Source: Clostridium sp. 12(A) (GTDB taxonomy: Bacteria > Bacillota > Clostridia > Lachnospirales > Lachnospiraceae). From it: a stretch of DNA of 64,000 bases. The notes beneath the pieces were generated by a model. It did not search any database, was not told the origin of the DNA, and saw only the letters and a program-made list of their open reading frames with translations. How positions within the stretch are numbered: position 1 is the first letter of the stretch; each line of letters begins with the position of its first letter. Both the position numbers and the translations under genes were made by a program. The stretch spans positions 310,001-374,000 of the forward strand of contig JAGI01000001.1 in the NCBI GenBank assembly GCA_000526575.1, in the 5' to 3' direction. This document shows, piece after piece, positions 8,269-17,693 of the stretch.

Positions 8269-8297
8269 TTGATAACCCCCCAGTGATATGCGATAAT
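8269..8297 (+). promoter_or_regulatory. Promoter of the sensory hydrogenase operon
   Basis: TTGATA (8269-8274) and GATAAT (8292-8297) are 17 bases apart, about 50 bases before the first gene. The spacer contains a C-rich block, and a G-rich block follows the -10. Confidence 0.6.
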
Positions 8298-8347
8298 ATT
8301 TTAATAGGGGTAGTAAAAACAAGGGGAAAACAGGAGGGGAAATACTC

Positions 8348-8587
8348 ATGAGAGTGACGATCTGTATCGGCAGCGCGTGCCATTTAAAGGGGTCCAGGGA
8401 AATCGTAGCACAGCTTCAAGCCATGGTAAAGGAGCGCCATCTGGAGGAACAGGTGGATTTAAACGGCTCTTTTTGCAGTGGAAATTGTGTAAGCGGTGTA
8501 TGCGTGACCGTAGATGGGCAGTTGTATTCCTTAAAGCCGGAAGACACCAGGGAGTTTTTTGACAGGGAAATTATAGGGAGGCTTTAA
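8348..8587 (+). CDS. Small [2Fe-2S] thioredoxin-like ferredoxin
   Basis: A 79-residue protein of the thioredoxin-like [2Fe-2S] family (the NuoE / HydC C-terminal fold standing alone). Cys pairs CIGSAC near residues 6-11 and FCSGNC in the second half are the four expected ligands. GGAGGGG precedes ATG 8348. It lies 2 bases before hydS, so it probably passes electrons to or from that hydrogenase module. The N-terminal helical domain of full-length NuoE proteins is absent. Confidence 0.85.
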   Translation: MRVTICIGSACHLKGSREIVAQLQAMVKERHLEEQVDLNGSFCSGNCVSGVCVTVDGQLYSLKPEDTREFFDREIIGRL

Positions 8588-8589
8588 TC

Positions 8590-10323
8590 ATGGGAATCAT
8601 TGATTTCAAAGCTACCAAATGCAAGCATTGCTATAAATGTATCCGTAACTGTGAAGTCAAGGCAGTCATGATTCGTAATGAGCGGGCAGAGATCATGCCG
8701 GATCAATGCATCTTATGCGGGAAATGCATGCAGGTGTGTCCTCAGTCTGCCAAAACACTGATCAGTGATTTAGAGCTGGTTAAAGAATACATAAGGCAGG
8801 GAAAAAGAACCGTTATCTCTCTTGCTCCATCTTATATGGGACTGTTAAAATATAGCTCCATCGGTCAGGTAAACGGAGCACTTAAGAAGCTGGGGTTTTC
8901 GGATGTGAGAGAGACAGCAGAAGGGGCTGCCCTGGTAACGGCAGAATATACCCGCCTGTTAGAGGAAGGGAAGATGGATACCATTATCACCACCTGCTGT
9001 CCTGGCGTCAATGATTTGATCGAGATTTATTATCCTCAGCTCATTGGACATCTGGCACCTGTGGTATCACCAATGATCGCCCATGGGAAGCTGTTAAAAA
9101 GAAAGATGGGCTATGACACAAAGGTGGTGTTTCTCGGTCCCTGCATTGCCAAAAAGAAGGAGTCAGAGGACCCCCGTCATGCTGGATATATTGATGCGGT
9201 CTTAAACTTTGCTGATTTAAAAAGATGGCTTTCAGAGGAAGGGATATCCATAGAAGAATGTGAGGACATCCCATTTACCAATGAGAATCCAAGAGTTAAC
9301 CGCCTTTATCCTGTTACCAACGGAATCATAAGTTCTGTTGTGGCAACAGAAAAAGAGCAGGACCAATACAGAAAGCTTTATGTCCATGGAATCAAAAGCT
9401 GTATTGATCTTTGCGAAAGCATCAAAGAAGGCTCTATGAACGGCTGCTTTATTGAAATGAACATATGCTCCGGGGGGTGTATCAATGGCCCCATGGTAGA
9501 AGATGAGAAGATTTCACGGTTTAAAGTGAAGCTGGATATGGAAGAAAGCATTGAGAAGGAACCGGTACCCTGGGAGGAGATCAGTCCCAAGATAGACCGG
9601 ATATCGTTTCAGAAACATTTTATGGATCGGGCGCCGGAAGAGGCTATGCCGACGGAAGCCCAGATCAAAGAAATATTTAAGATGACAGGAAAACTAAAAC
9701 CGGAGGATGAGCTAAACTGCGGAGCCTGCGGTTATTCCACATGCCGTGAAAAGGCCATAGCTGTATTTCAGAAAAAGGCAGAGCTTAATATGTGCATTCC
9801 TTTTATGAATGAAAAAGCAGAATCCCTTTCCAATCTTGTTTTGGAGACATCGCCCAACATCGTACTGATCGTGGATAAGGATATGAAGATCCTTGAGTTC
9901 TCTAAGGTGGGAGAAAGGTACTTTGGAATAAGCAGACAGGAAGCTTTGGAGATGTATTTATACGAATTCATCGATCCCTCTGATTTCCAATGGGTGTATC
10001 AGTCCCATCAAAAGATTCACGGAAAAAAGGTGAGCTATGGAGAGTACGGTTTTTCTACCATGCAAAACATTGTTTATGTTGAAAAAGAGGATGTGGTCTT
10101 AGCCACATTTATCGATATCACAAGAGAAGAAGAGCAGGCTAAGCAGGAGTATGAGATGAAGCTGGAAACCATTGATCTGGCTCAGAAGGTCATCCATAAG
10201 CAGATGATGGTGGCCCAGGAAATTGCCGGACTGCTGGGGGAAACCACAGCAGAGACAAAAACCACACTGACAAAGCTTTGCAGATCCCTATTGGACGAAG
10301 GAAGCGAAAGCGAGGTTAAGTGA
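8590..10323 (+). CDS. hydS: Sensory [FeFe] hydrogenase with C-terminal PAS domain (group C, HydS-like)
   Basis: A 577-residue cytoplasmic protein. Order: two [4Fe-4S] ferredoxin motifs (residues about 10-50); H-cluster domain with L1 TTCCPG (about 134), L2 GPCIAKKKE (about 183) and L3 CSGGCINGP (about 293); an extra Fe-S motif CGACGYSTC (about 377); a PAS domain (about 405-520) and a helical tail. Group C enzymes with this layout are regarded as hydrogen sensors rather than bulk hydrogenases (for example HydS of Ruminococcus albus). There is no kinase or DNA-binding output domain, so the signal must go to a partner; the overlapping SpoIIE-type phosphatase gene is the obvious candidate. Its TGA stop shares one base with the next ATG. 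Confidence 0.9.
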   Translation: MGIIDFKATKCKHCYKCIRNCEVKAVMIRNERAEIMPDQCILCGKCMQVCPQSAKTLISDLELVKEYIRQGKRTVISLAPSYMGLLKYSSIGQVNGALKKLGFSDVRETAEGAALVTAEYTRLLEEGKMDTIITTCCPGVNDLIEIYYPQLIGHLAPVVSPMIAHGKLLKRKMGYDTKVVFLGPCIAKKKESEDPRHAGYIDAVLNFADLKRWLSEEGISIEECEDIPFTNENPRVNRLYPVTNGIISSVVATEKEQDQYRKLYVHGIKSCIDLCESIKEGSMNGCFIEMNICSGGCINGPMVEDEKISRFKVKLDMEESIEKEPVPWEEISPKIDRISFQKHFMDRAPEEAMPTEAQIKEIFKMTGKLKPEDELNCGACGYSTCREKAIAVFQKKAELNMCIPFMNEKAESLSNLVLETSPNIVLIVDKDMKILEFSKVGERYFGISRQEALEMYLYEFIDPSDFQWVYQSHQKIHGKKVSYGEYGFSTMQNIVYVEKEDVVLATFIDITREEEQAKQEYEMKLETIDLAQKVIHKQMMVAQEIAGLLGETTAETKTTLTKLCRSLLDEGSESEVK

Positions 10324-11504
10324 TGGGTATTACAGTAGATGCGGCATACAAAAGCTTAAACAAGTTCAACGAAGTCCTTTGCGGGGATAAGGTAGAGCTG
10401 CTGCAAACAGATGATTCCAACATTATGATCCTGGCGGATGGCATGGGTAGCGGGGTTAAGGCAAACATACTGGCGACCATGACCTCCAAGATACTTGGTA
10501 CCATGTTTTTAAATGGTGCCACCTTAGAGGAATGTGTGGAAACCATTGTAGAGACACTTCCGGTCTGCCAGGTTCGGCAGGTGGCTTACTCCACCTTCAG
10601 CATTCTCCAGGTCTTAAACAGCGGAGAAGCCTATCTGGTGGAGTTTGATAACCCCAGCTGTATATTTATCCGGGATGGAAGCCTTGTGCCCATACCGCAA
10701 AATACTAGGATCATAAGAAATAAAAAGATCAATGAGTACCGGTTTCGGGTGAAAAAGGGAGATGCTCTCATTCTTTTAAGCGATGGAACCATTCATGCAG
10801 GAGTGGGGCAGCTTCTTAATTTCGGATGGCTGTGGGATGATGTGGCTTCCTATGCGGTGAAGCAGTACCGTAAGACCATTTCAGCCATGCGGCTTGCTTC
10901 TGCCCTTACAAGAGCCTGTGATGAGCTTTATCAGTACCGGCCCGGCGATGATACCACGGTTGCAGTGATGCGGATCATCGACAGGAAGCCGGTACATTTA
11001 ATGACTGGACCACCCAAAAGCAAAGAGGATGACGTTTCCATGGTACATGCATTTTTATCAGGAGATGAGACCACAAAGCGGATCATCTGCGGTGGGACCA
11101 GTGCAAACATTGTATCAAGAGAGCTTGGGAAAAAGCTTTCCGTCTCTTTGCATTACTATGATCCTGACATCCCGCCCATTGCAACCCTTGAGGGGGTGGA
11201 GCTTGTCACAGAAGGCGTACTGACCTTAAACCGGGTGCTAAAGCTTTTAAAACAGTATGCAAAGAATCAGTCTGTGACAGAGGAATTCTTTCAGGAGCTG
11301 GATAAGCTGAATGGAGGTTCCCAGGTGGCAAAGATGCTCATTGAGGACTGTACAGAGCTTAACCTGTTTGTGGGAAAGGCCATTAACAGTGCCTATCAGA
11401 ATCCAGGCCTGCCTTTTGACCTTGGCATACGCCAGAATCTTGTGGATCAGTTAAAGCATGCGTTAGAAGAAATGGGGAAAAAGGTTACAATCACGTATTA
11501 TTAG
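10323..11504 (+). CDS. SpoIIE/PP2C-type serine phosphatase coupled to HydS
   Basis: A 393-residue soluble protein. The first 230 residues form a PP2C/SpoIIE domain with metal-binding acidic motifs ILADGMGSG, ILLSDGT and PGDDTTVAV. About 150 C-terminal residues form an extra alpha/beta domain (IICGGTSANIVSREL...) that I do not recognise by name but which often accompanies this protein. The ATG at 10323 overlaps the hydS stop by one base, so the two are translationally coupled. I infer that hydrogen or redox state sensed by HydS controls this phosphatase; the dephosphorylated target is unknown. Confidence 0.87.
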   Translation: MGITVDAAYKSLNKFNEVLCGDKVELLQTDDSNIMILADGMGSGVKANILATMTSKILGTMFLNGATLEECVETIVETLPVCQVRQVAYSTFSILQVLNSGEAYLVEFDNPSCIFIRDGSLVPIPQNTRIIRNKKINEYRFRVKKGDALILLSDGTIHAGVGQLLNFGWLWDDVASYAVKQYRKTISAMRLASALTRACDELYQYRPGDDTTVAVMRIIDRKPVHLMTGPPKSKEDDVSMVHAFLSGDETTKRIICGGTSANIVSRELGKKLSVSLHYYDPDIPPIATLEGVELVTEGVLTLNRVLKLLKQYAKNQSVTEEFFQELDKLNGGSQVAKMLIEDCTELNLFVGKAINSAYQNPGLPFDLGIRQNLVDQLKHALEEMGKKVTITYY

Positions 11505-11557
11505 TTCACAAAGGATGTTCACACGACCGCTTCGGTGGAAGTTACAGGAGGAAAATT

Positions 11558-13009
11558 ATGGCAACAAGTGACGCTACATTACATCGTATTACACACCAGG
11601 TACTGCTTGAAGTTGCAAAATATGTCTGGGAGGATAGGATAGAAGAAAGCAGAAATGAGATTCCATATCACATCATTCCAGGTCCAAAAGCCCAGTTTCG
11701 ATGCTGCATTTACAGGGAACGGGAAATTATCAGAGAAAGAGTACGGCTTGCAGAAGGCTTATGCCCCAGCGGAAAGGATACCACAAATATCGTACAGGTC
11801 ATAAATTCTGCCTGTGAAGGCTGCCCCATTGCCCGTTATGTGGTAACGGACAACTGCCAGCTCTGTATGGGAAAAGCTTGTCAGGCTTCCTGTAATTTCG
11901 GAGCCATCACCATGGGACACGACCGCGCCCATATTGATCCGGATAAGTGCAAGGAATGCGGAAAATGCTCCCAGGCCTGCCCTTACAATGCCATTGCGGA
12001 TCTGACACGCCCTTGCAAAAAGAGCTGCCCGGTAGATGCCATTACTATGGATGAAAACGACATTGTTGTTATAGATGAGAAAAAATGCATCCAGTGCGGA
12101 GCATGTGTCAATGGCTGTCCTTTTGGTGCCATTGGAACAAAGACCTTCCTCGCTGATGTAATCCGGCTGATCAAGGCAGGAAAGAAGGTAGTGGCAATGG
12201 TAGCCCCGGCTACAGAAGGCCAGTACGGTCCTGATATCACCATGGCAAGCTGGAAAACTGCTCTGAAAAAGGCTGGTTTTACTGATATGGTTGAGGTTGC
12301 CTTAGGCGGTGACTTAACAGCAGCAGCGGAGGCAGCAGAATGGGCGGAAGCCTATGAAGAAGGCAAAAAGATGACAACCTCCTGTTGTCCGGCATTTGTA
12401 AATATGATCAAGCAGCACTATCCCATGCTCCTTGAAAATATGTCAACTACCGTATCTCCAATGTGTGCGGTATCCAGAATGCTCAAAGAAAAGGATCCTG
12501 AAACAGTAACCGTATTTATCGGACCTTGTATTGCAAAGAAGAGTGAAAGCCTTGACTTAAATGTAAAAGACAATGCAGATTATGTCCTGACTCTTGGAGA
12601 GGCGGTAGCTCTTATGCAGGCAAAGGGCGTAGAGCTTGAACCGGAAGAGAATACGTATCAGCAGGCTTCAGTTTTTGGCAAACGTTTTGGTAATGGCGGT
12701 GGCGTAACCGCGGCAGTGCTGGAATGTTTAAAAGAGACAGAGAAGAACACGGATATTCAGGTTATGAAGTGCAATGGTGCCGCAGAGTGCAAGAAGGCAT
12801 TGATGCTGTTAAAGGTAGGAAAGCTCCCAGCCGATTTTATCGAAGGTATGGTATGTACCGGAGGCTGTGTTGGCGGTCCTGCTAGATATAAGAATGAGAA
12901 TGAGGCGAAAAAAGCCAGAGATCTTCTCATCGGTCAGGCTGATGCCAGAGAGGTACATGAGAACTTAGCAAGCCAGGGACTTGAAACGGTTCCAATGCAC
13001 AGACATTAA
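11558..13009 (+). CDS. hydA2: [FeFe] hydrogenase, monomeric group B type
   Basis: A 483-residue hydrogenase distinct from the bifurcating one. A Cys-rich N-terminal half holds several [4Fe-4S] motifs (CEGCP; CQLCMGKACQASC; CKECGKCSQACP; CIQCGACVNGCP). The H-cluster domain has L1 TSCCPAF (about 274), L2 GPCIAKKSE (about 322) and L3 CTGGCVGGP. It lacks the N-terminal [2Fe-2S] and His-Cys modules. A GGAGG site precedes the ATG, which lies 53 bases after the phosphatase gene. The same pairing of HydS with a non-bifurcating hydrogenase is described in Ruminococcus albus. The electron partner is probably ferredoxin, by inference. Confidence 0.9.
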   Translation: MATSDATLHRITHQVLLEVAKYVWEDRIEESRNEIPYHIIPGPKAQFRCCIYREREIIRERVRLAEGLCPSGKDTTNIVQVINSACEGCPIARYVVTDNCQLCMGKACQASCNFGAITMGHDRAHIDPDKCKECGKCSQACPYNAIADLTRPCKKSCPVDAITMDENDIVVIDEKKCIQCGACVNGCPFGAIGTKTFLADVIRLIKAGKKVVAMVAPATEGQYGPDITMASWKTALKKAGFTDMVEVALGGDLTAAAEAAEWAEAYEEGKKMTTSCCPAFVNMIKQHYPMLLENMSTTVSPMCAVSRMLKEKDPETVTVFIGPCIAKKSESLDLNVKDNADYVLTLGEAVALMQAKGVELEPEENTYQQASVFGKRFGNGGGVTAAVLECLKETEKNTDIQVMKCNGAAECKKALMLLKVGKLPADFIEGMVCTGGCVGGPARYKNENEAKKARDLLIGQADAREVHENLASQGLETVPMHRH

Positions 13010-13026
13010 TAAGAATAAGGATCACG

Positions 13027-13086
13027 AAAAAGTGCGTCTTGATTTTTGCCTTTATAGGCTTATCAAGACGCACGTTTCATTTTTTA
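13027..13086. terminator. Bidirectional terminator between hydA2 and the coat genes
   Basis: A perfect 12-bp stem, GTGCGTCTTGAT (13032-13043) with ATCAAGACGCAC (13062-13073), is flanked by A-rich DNA on the left and a T-rich stretch on the right. It serves converging genes from both sides. Confidence 0.85.
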
Positions 13087-13140
13087 AAAGGCTATTTTTC
13101 ACAGCCTTTTACGTATCTGCAAGCGGATTGTTCCCCTAGG

Positions 13141-13386
13141 TTACATTCCTGCAAACTGATTTTTTACCTTGGTTACTTTCTGCTGCTCTGCCTGTTCTGT
13201 TGTATACCATCCCTTTGCAGACATTTTCTTGTAAATGCTGTCCTGAATGCATAAGCTGTCATTTAATGCAGTATCAAATGCCTGGTGTACATTCTGGGTA
13301 GGGGATTCAATGGTACCGTGCATATAAAGATCACACACGCCCTTGGCTGTGTTCAGCAGGTTCTCCATAATAGTCCTGTCATCCAT
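13141..13386 (-). CDS. Spore coat protein, CotF-like
   Basis: An 81-residue protein with the CotF-family pattern: an N-terminal helix (DRTIMENLLNTAKGVCDLYMHG), then ESPTQNVHQAFDTALNDSLCIQDSIYKKMSAKGWY. Such small helical proteins belong to the coat of bacilli and clostridia. AAGGAGGAACC precedes the ATG. It follows a 57-residue partner by 13 bases; together the two resemble a split CotF domain. Confidence 0.8.
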   Translation of the reverse strand: MDDRTIMENLLNTAKGVCDLYMHGTIESPTQNVHQAFDTALNDSLCIQDSIYKKMSAKGWYTTEQAEQQKVTKVKNQFAGM

Positions 13387-13399
13387 CTTCGGTTCCTCC

Positions 13400-13573
13400 T
13401 TACACTAAGTTATAGAAATTGTCAAAAATCTGCTGGTGCTTTTGCATAATTTCCTGTGCGCAGGCCTTTAATTCTGGATCCTGCAAATTCTGAGCTGCTT
13501 CCTGACACTGTGTCTTTAAAAATTTTTCATGTCCAAGAGCATCTTCAATATAAATTAATTCCTTTGGGCTCAT
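13400..13573 (-). CDS. Small spore coat-associated protein (CotF N-terminal-like)
   Basis: A 57-residue helical protein (SPKELIYIEDALGHEKFLKTQ...). The start is ATG 13573, chosen for the excellent GGAGGTGATAAAA just upstream; a further upstream in-frame ATG would overlap that site. The sequence looks like the four-helix N-terminal part of coat F proteins, and the gene lies directly upstream of the CotF-like gene. Likely forespore or mother-cell expressed, but no sigma-K or sigma-E promoter was identified with confidence. Confidence 0.7.
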   Translation of the reverse strand: MSPKELIYIEDALGHEKFLKTQCQEAAQNLQDPELKACAQEIMQKHQQIFDNFYNLV

Positions 13574-13667
13574 TTTTATCACCTCCAATCTTAGTATGGA
13601 GGTTTTCTCTTAAACCATTCATTTTTTATAGATTTTCCAAAAAAGGAAACAATGAAACGAATAAAAT

Positions 13668-13713
13668 AAAAAAAGTCTCGATCTGCCTTGTTACCAGGCA
13701 GATCAAGACTTTT
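13668..13713 (-). terminator. Terminator of the hydCDBA operon
   Basis: A 17-bp stem with one mismatch (13671-13687 with 13697-13713) is followed on the minus strand by a run of T. It lies 14 bases past the hydA stop. Confidence 0.85.
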
Positions 13714-13727
13714 ATGATAGGAAGCTT

Positions 13728-15473
13728 TTAGATTTGATTGATTTTTCTTTTTACGTAAGTCGTATGAAGGAGATGGTGTGCCCTTTCGCTTCCCGGTTCC
13801 CCTAAATATGTGCTGTAAAGCTCTTTGATTGCAGGGTTTTCATGAGATTTACGAATCTTATTGCTTGCATCGGAATCATATAATACCTTTGCACGCAGGC
13901 CGCGGATATCGGTCGTATTGCGGATATAGCCTGGCTGCTGTGGCTGGCCGCCGCCTCCGATACAACCGCCCGGACAGCCCATGATCTCGATGAAGTGGTA
14001 GTCCGCTTCCCCGGATTTTACCCGGTTTAATAAATCTCTTGCATTGATTAAGCCAGAAGCAACCGCTACATTGACTTTTAAATCGCCTACTTCATAGGAG
14101 GCTTCCTTGATTCCCTCCATACCACGGACATCGTTAAACTCAAGTTTCGCGAGCTCTTCTCCGGTAAGGCTTTCTACCGCCGTACGAAGAGCGGCTTCCA
14201 TAACGCCGCCGGTGGTACCAAAGATGACTCCGGCGCCGGAGCCAAGTCCCAGAGGGGTGTCAAAGGATTCATCAGGAAGGTTCTCAAAGCGAAGCCCAGC
14301 CTGTTTGATCATACGAGCCAGCTCTCTGGTGGTGATGGTGTAATCCACATCTGGAGAACCATTGGCATCCTGATCGTCTCTTCCAATCTCAAACTTTTTG
14401 GCGGTACATGGCATAACGCTTACGGATACAATATCCTCTGGTTTTAATCCCATCTTCTCTGCATAGTAGGATTTGGCAATAGCGCCAAACATCTGCTGAG
14501 GAGATTTACAGGAAGATAAATTCTCTGTCATATCAGGGAAATAGTGTTCACAGTATTTGATCCAGCCTGGAGAACAGGAGGTGATCATAGGCAGAACACC
14601 GCCGTGCTGTACACGCTCTATGAATTCGTGTGCCTCCTCCATAATGGTAAGATCCGCACTGAAGTTGGTATCAAATACCTTATCAAAGCCAAGTCTTCTT
14701 AAGGCTGAAACCATCTTTCCTTCTACATTGGTTCCGATTGGGAAGTTAAATTCTTCCCCAAGGGCAGCGCGTACGGCTGGAGCCGTCTGAACGATTACAT
14801 GTTTCTCTGGATCTGCAATGGCAGCAGCAACTTCCTGAATGCTGCTCTTTTCATAAAGAGCGCCGGTGGGGCAGACAGCAATACACTGTCCGCAGGAAAC
14901 ACAGCTGGTGTCCCCCAGTCCCATCTCAAATGGAGATCCGATAAATGTGGCAAAACCTCTGCTGTTAGGTCCAATGACCCCAATTCCCTGTACCTTTTCG
15001 CAGATAGAAGAGCAGCGGCGGCATAAAATACACTTGCTGTTGTCACGTACCATGTGGGCTGCACTTTCATCCGGAGTGGAAGGTGTCTTATCTCCGTCAT
15101 AGTAGTTCTCAGCGTCAACGCCGAGTTCCTTACAGAGCGTCTGAAGCTCACAGTCACCGCTTCTTACACAGGATAAGCAGGAGCGGTCGTGATTGGATAA
15201 GATGAGCTGCAGGGTCTTCTTTCTGTAGTCACGGATCTTAGGAGTATTGGTCCATACCTCCATCCCTGCATTGATGGGGTATACACAGGACGCTGCAAGC
15301 TTACCGCCGCCGATTTCTACGGTACAGATACGGCATGCAGCAATTTCATTGATTTCTTTTAAAAAGCATAAAGTTGGTATCTCAATATGAGCAAGCCTGG
15401 CAGCCTCAAGAATCGTGGAGCCTGCAGGAGCGCTTACGTCCAAGCCGTTGATTTTAATTGTAATATTCTCCAT
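13728..15473 (-). CDS. hydA: Electron-bifurcating [FeFe] hydrogenase catalytic subunit
   Basis: A 581-residue catalytic subunit of the NADH/ferredoxin-linked hydrogenase. Order: N-terminal [2Fe-2S] domain; His-Cys [4Fe-4S] motif HDRSCLSCVRSGDC (about 95-108); two [4Fe-4S] motifs (CILCRRCSSIC, CVSCGQCIAVCP); H-cluster domain with L1 TSCSPGW (298-304), L2 MPCTAKKFE (354-362) and L3 EIMGCPGGCIGGGGQP (496-511); C-terminal small-subunit-like segment. TSCSPGW is the usual L1 form in bifurcating enzymes. Start ATG 15473 follows GGAGGGAG; a 6-residue-longer start overlaps that site. Last gene of the operon, 17 bases after hydB. Confidence 0.95.
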   Translation of the reverse strand: MENITIKINGLDVSAPAGSTILEAARLAHIEIPTLCFLKEINEIAACRICTVEIGGGKLAASCVYPINAGMEVWTNTPKIRDYRKKTLQLILSNHDRSCLSCVRSGDCELQTLCKELGVDAENYYDGDKTPSTPDESAAHMVRDNSKCILCRRCSSICEKVQGIGVIGPNSRGFATFIGSPFEMGLGDTSCVSCGQCIAVCPTGALYEKSSIQEVAAAIADPEKHVIVQTAPAVRAALGEEFNFPIGTNVEGKMVSALRRLGFDKVFDTNFSADLTIMEEAHEFIERVQHGGVLPMITSCSPGWIKYCEHYFPDMTENLSSCKSPQQMFGAIAKSYYAEKMGLKPEDIVSVSVMPCTAKKFEIGRDDQDANGSPDVDYTITTRELARMIKQAGLRFENLPDESFDTPLGLGSGAGVIFGTTGGVMEAALRTAVESLTGEELAKLEFNDVRGMEGIKEASYEVGDLKVNVAVASGLINARDLLNRVKSGEADYHFIEIMGCPGGCIGGGGQPQQPGYIRNTTDIRGLRAKVLYDSDASNKIRKSHENPAIKELYSTYLGEPGSERAHHLLHTTYVKRKINQI

Positions 15474-15490
15474 GATGCGGTCTCCCTCCA

Positions 15491-17278
15491 TTATCTCTTA
15501 TAAACAGCGTCAAATTTGCATTTCTCCATACATACACCGCACTTGATACATTTGTCAAAGTCAATGATATGAGGGTTCTTAACGGAACCGGAGATTGCCT
15601 GAACTGGACAGTTTCTGGCGCAGAGCGTACAGCCCCTGCACTTTTCGGAATCAATATAATAGGAGAGGAGTGCTTTACACACACCAGCCGGACAGGTTTT
15701 GTCTATAATGTGGGCATTGTATTCATCCCGGAAGAACTTCAAGGTGGAAAGAACCGGATTGGGAGCTGTCTGGCCTAAGCCGCATGCAGAGTTTGCTTTT
15801 ACATAGTCGCATAACTCTTCCAGACGATCCACATCTTCCAGGGTAGCCTGGCCCTTTGTGATCTTATCGAGGATTTCCAGCATACGCTTGGTTCCGATTC
15901 GGCATGGAGTACATTTGCCGCAGGATTCTTCTACGGTAAACTCTAAGAAGAATTTGGCAATATCCACCATACAATCGGTTTCATCCATAACAATCAGACC
16001 ACCGGAGCCCATCATGGAACCAATGGCAATTAAGTTATCGTAATCAATGGGAATGTCATAATGCTCCATGGGAATACAGCCGCCGGAAGGACCGCCGGTC
16101 TGGGCTGCCTTAAACTTCTTGCCGTTTGGAATGCCGCCTCCCACTTCCTCTATGATCTCCCGGAGAGTGGTTCCCATAGGAACTTCTACCAGTCCGGTAT
16201 TCTTAATCTTTCCGCCCAGTGCAAATACCTTGGTTCCCTTGGAACGCTCTGTACCCATGGAAGCGAACCATTTGGAGCCGTTTAAGATGATCTGAGGAAT
16301 ATTTGCATAGGTTTCTACGTTATTTAAGATGGTAGGTTTGCCAAAAAGACCCTTCTGGGCTGGGAATGGAGGACGTGGTCTTGGCTCGCCGCGGTTTCCT
16401 TCGATGGAAACCATAAGGGCAGTTTCTTCGCCGCATACAAAGGCACCTGCTCCAAGACGAAGGTCAATATCAAAGGAAAATCCGGTTCCAAAGATATCAT
16501 CTCCTAAAAGTCCCATCTCTCTTGACTGTGCAAGAGCAATTCTAAGACGATCGACCGCAATTGGATACTCTGCACGAACATATATGTAACCCTGGGAAGC
16601 ACCGATGGCATAACCTGCAATGGTCATGGCTTCTAAAAGTGCATGTGGGTCTCCTTCCAGAACGGAACGGTCCATAAATGCACCGGGATCTCCTTCATCC
16701 GCGTTACAGCAGACATATTTTTGATCGGCATCGTTCTGCTTTGCAAGCTTCCATTTTAAACCGGTAGGGAATCCTGCGCCGCCTCGTCCTCTTAATCCGC
16801 TGTCTAAAAGCTCCTGAATGACTTCATCAGGAGTCATCTCTGTTAAAACTTTACCAAGCGCCTGATAGCCACCGGTACCAATGTATTCCTCAATTACTTC
16901 GGGATTGATAACACCGCAGTTTCTAAGTGCGATTCTGTGCTGCTTTTTATAGAAATCTGTATCACTTAAAGCCTTAATGCCTGATGGCGTAACGGTCTCC
17001 TCATAGAGAAGTCTCTCTACTGGACGCCCCTTTAATAAGTGCTCACTGACAATTTCCGGAATGTCTTCTTCCTTGACCATTGCATAAAAAGATGCGTCCG
17101 GATAAACGATCATAATAGGTCCTAATGCGCAAAGACCGTGACATCCGGTCTGTACTACGGATACTTCCTCAGAAAGTCCCTGTTTTCCAAGTTCATCCTC
17201 TAATCTAGCCATAATCTGCTGGCTGCCGGAAGAGGTGCACCCTGTGCCGCCGCAAACCAATACATGTGAACGATACAT
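15491..17278 (-). CDS. hydB: Bifurcating hydrogenase flavoprotein subunit (NuoF-like)
   Basis: A 595-residue FMN- and NADH-binding subunit. Order: N-terminal thioredoxin-like [2Fe-2S] domain (CGGTGC..., QTGCHGLC); NuoF core with GRGGAGFPTGLKW and GAGAFVCGEETAL for FMN/NADH; an SLBB-like segment; [4Fe-4S] motif ESCGKCTPCR; and C-terminal twin ferredoxin motifs CRGCTLCARNCP and CIKCGVCMEKC. It takes electrons from NADH and ferredoxin and delivers them to HydA for hydrogen formation, or the reverse. It lies 14 bases after the ferredoxin-like gene and shares the operon with hydC, hydD and hydA. Confidence 0.95.
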   Translation of the reverse strand: MYRSHVLVCGGTGCTSSGSQQIMARLEDELGKQGLSEEVSVVQTGCHGLCALGPIMIVYPDASFYAMVKEEDIPEIVSEHLLKGRPVERLLYEETVTPSGIKALSDTDFYKKQHRIALRNCGVINPEVIEEYIGTGGYQALGKVLTEMTPDEVIQELLDSGLRGRGGAGFPTGLKWKLAKQNDADQKYVCCNADEGDPGAFMDRSVLEGDPHALLEAMTIAGYAIGASQGYIYVRAEYPIAVDRLRIALAQSREMGLLGDDIFGTGFSFDIDLRLGAGAFVCGEETALMVSIEGNRGEPRPRPPFPAQKGLFGKPTILNNVETYANIPQIILNGSKWFASMGTERSKGTKVFALGGKIKNTGLVEVPMGTTLREIIEEVGGGIPNGKKFKAAQTGGPSGGCIPMEHYDIPIDYDNLIAIGSMMGSGGLIVMDETDCMVDIAKFFLEFTVEESCGKCTPCRIGTKRMLEILDKITKGQATLEDVDRLEELCDYVKANSACGLGQTAPNPVLSTLKFFRDEYNAHIIDKTCPAGVCKALLSYYIDSEKCRGCTLCARNCPVQAISGSVKNPHIIDFDKCIKCGVCMEKCKFDAVYKR

Positions 17279-17292
17279 CTCCTGATTCCTCC

Positions 17293-17670
17293 TTATTTTG
17301 AGTCAGCAAAAGCCAACGTATAGTTTTCCAGAACCTGACCATTGATAACATGCTCCTGAAAGATTTCTTCTGCTTTTTCAGGGGTCATCTTAACGTAAGT
17401 GATGGTTTCTTTTCCGGGTTCCAAAATTTCTACGATTGGTTCATACTGGCATAAGCCATTGCAGCCGGTCTGGATAACGGTGAACCGGTCTGTCATATGG
17501 TGTTCCTGAACCAGGTTTGACATTGTCTGTAGAACAGGTCTTGCGCCGCTTGCAATGCCGCATGTGGACATACCCACCAGAATGCGCGTGCGCCCGTGAT
17601 CTTCTTTTCTCATGGCGACCTGACTCTGCATTTTATCTCGGATTTCCTTTAATTCCTCAAGAGTCTTCAT
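17293..17670 (-). CDS. hydD: Thioredoxin-like [2Fe-2S] subunit of the hydrogenase (HndB/HydD-like)
   Basis: A 125-residue protein: a short helical N-terminus, then a thioredoxin-like [2Fe-2S] fold with GMSTCGIASGAR and QTGCNGLCQYEP as the Cys-bearing motifs. Homologues occur as the fourth subunit in tetrameric clostridial and Desulfovibrio (HndB) NADP/NAD hydrogenases. It probably extends the electron path next to HydB. Spaced 23 bases after the HATPase gene, within the same operon. Confidence 0.85.
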   Translation of the reverse strand: MKTLEELKEIRDKMQSQVAMRKEDHGRTRILVGMSTCGIASGARPVLQTMSNLVQEHHMTDRFTVIQTGCNGLCQYEPIVEILEPGKETITYVKMTPEKAEEIFQEHVINGQVLENYTLAFADSK

Positions 17671-17693
17671 GTTATTCCTCCAATAAAACGGCC

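Noticed and set aside
14795-15157. 120-codon minus-strand frame inside hydA
   Set aside because: Out-of-frame shadow of a well-conserved hydrogenase gene, with no conserved motifs of its own.
15583-16589. Several long plus-strand frames opposite hydB
   Set aside because: Shadows caused by codon bias of hydB; no ribosome binding sites or recognisable domains.
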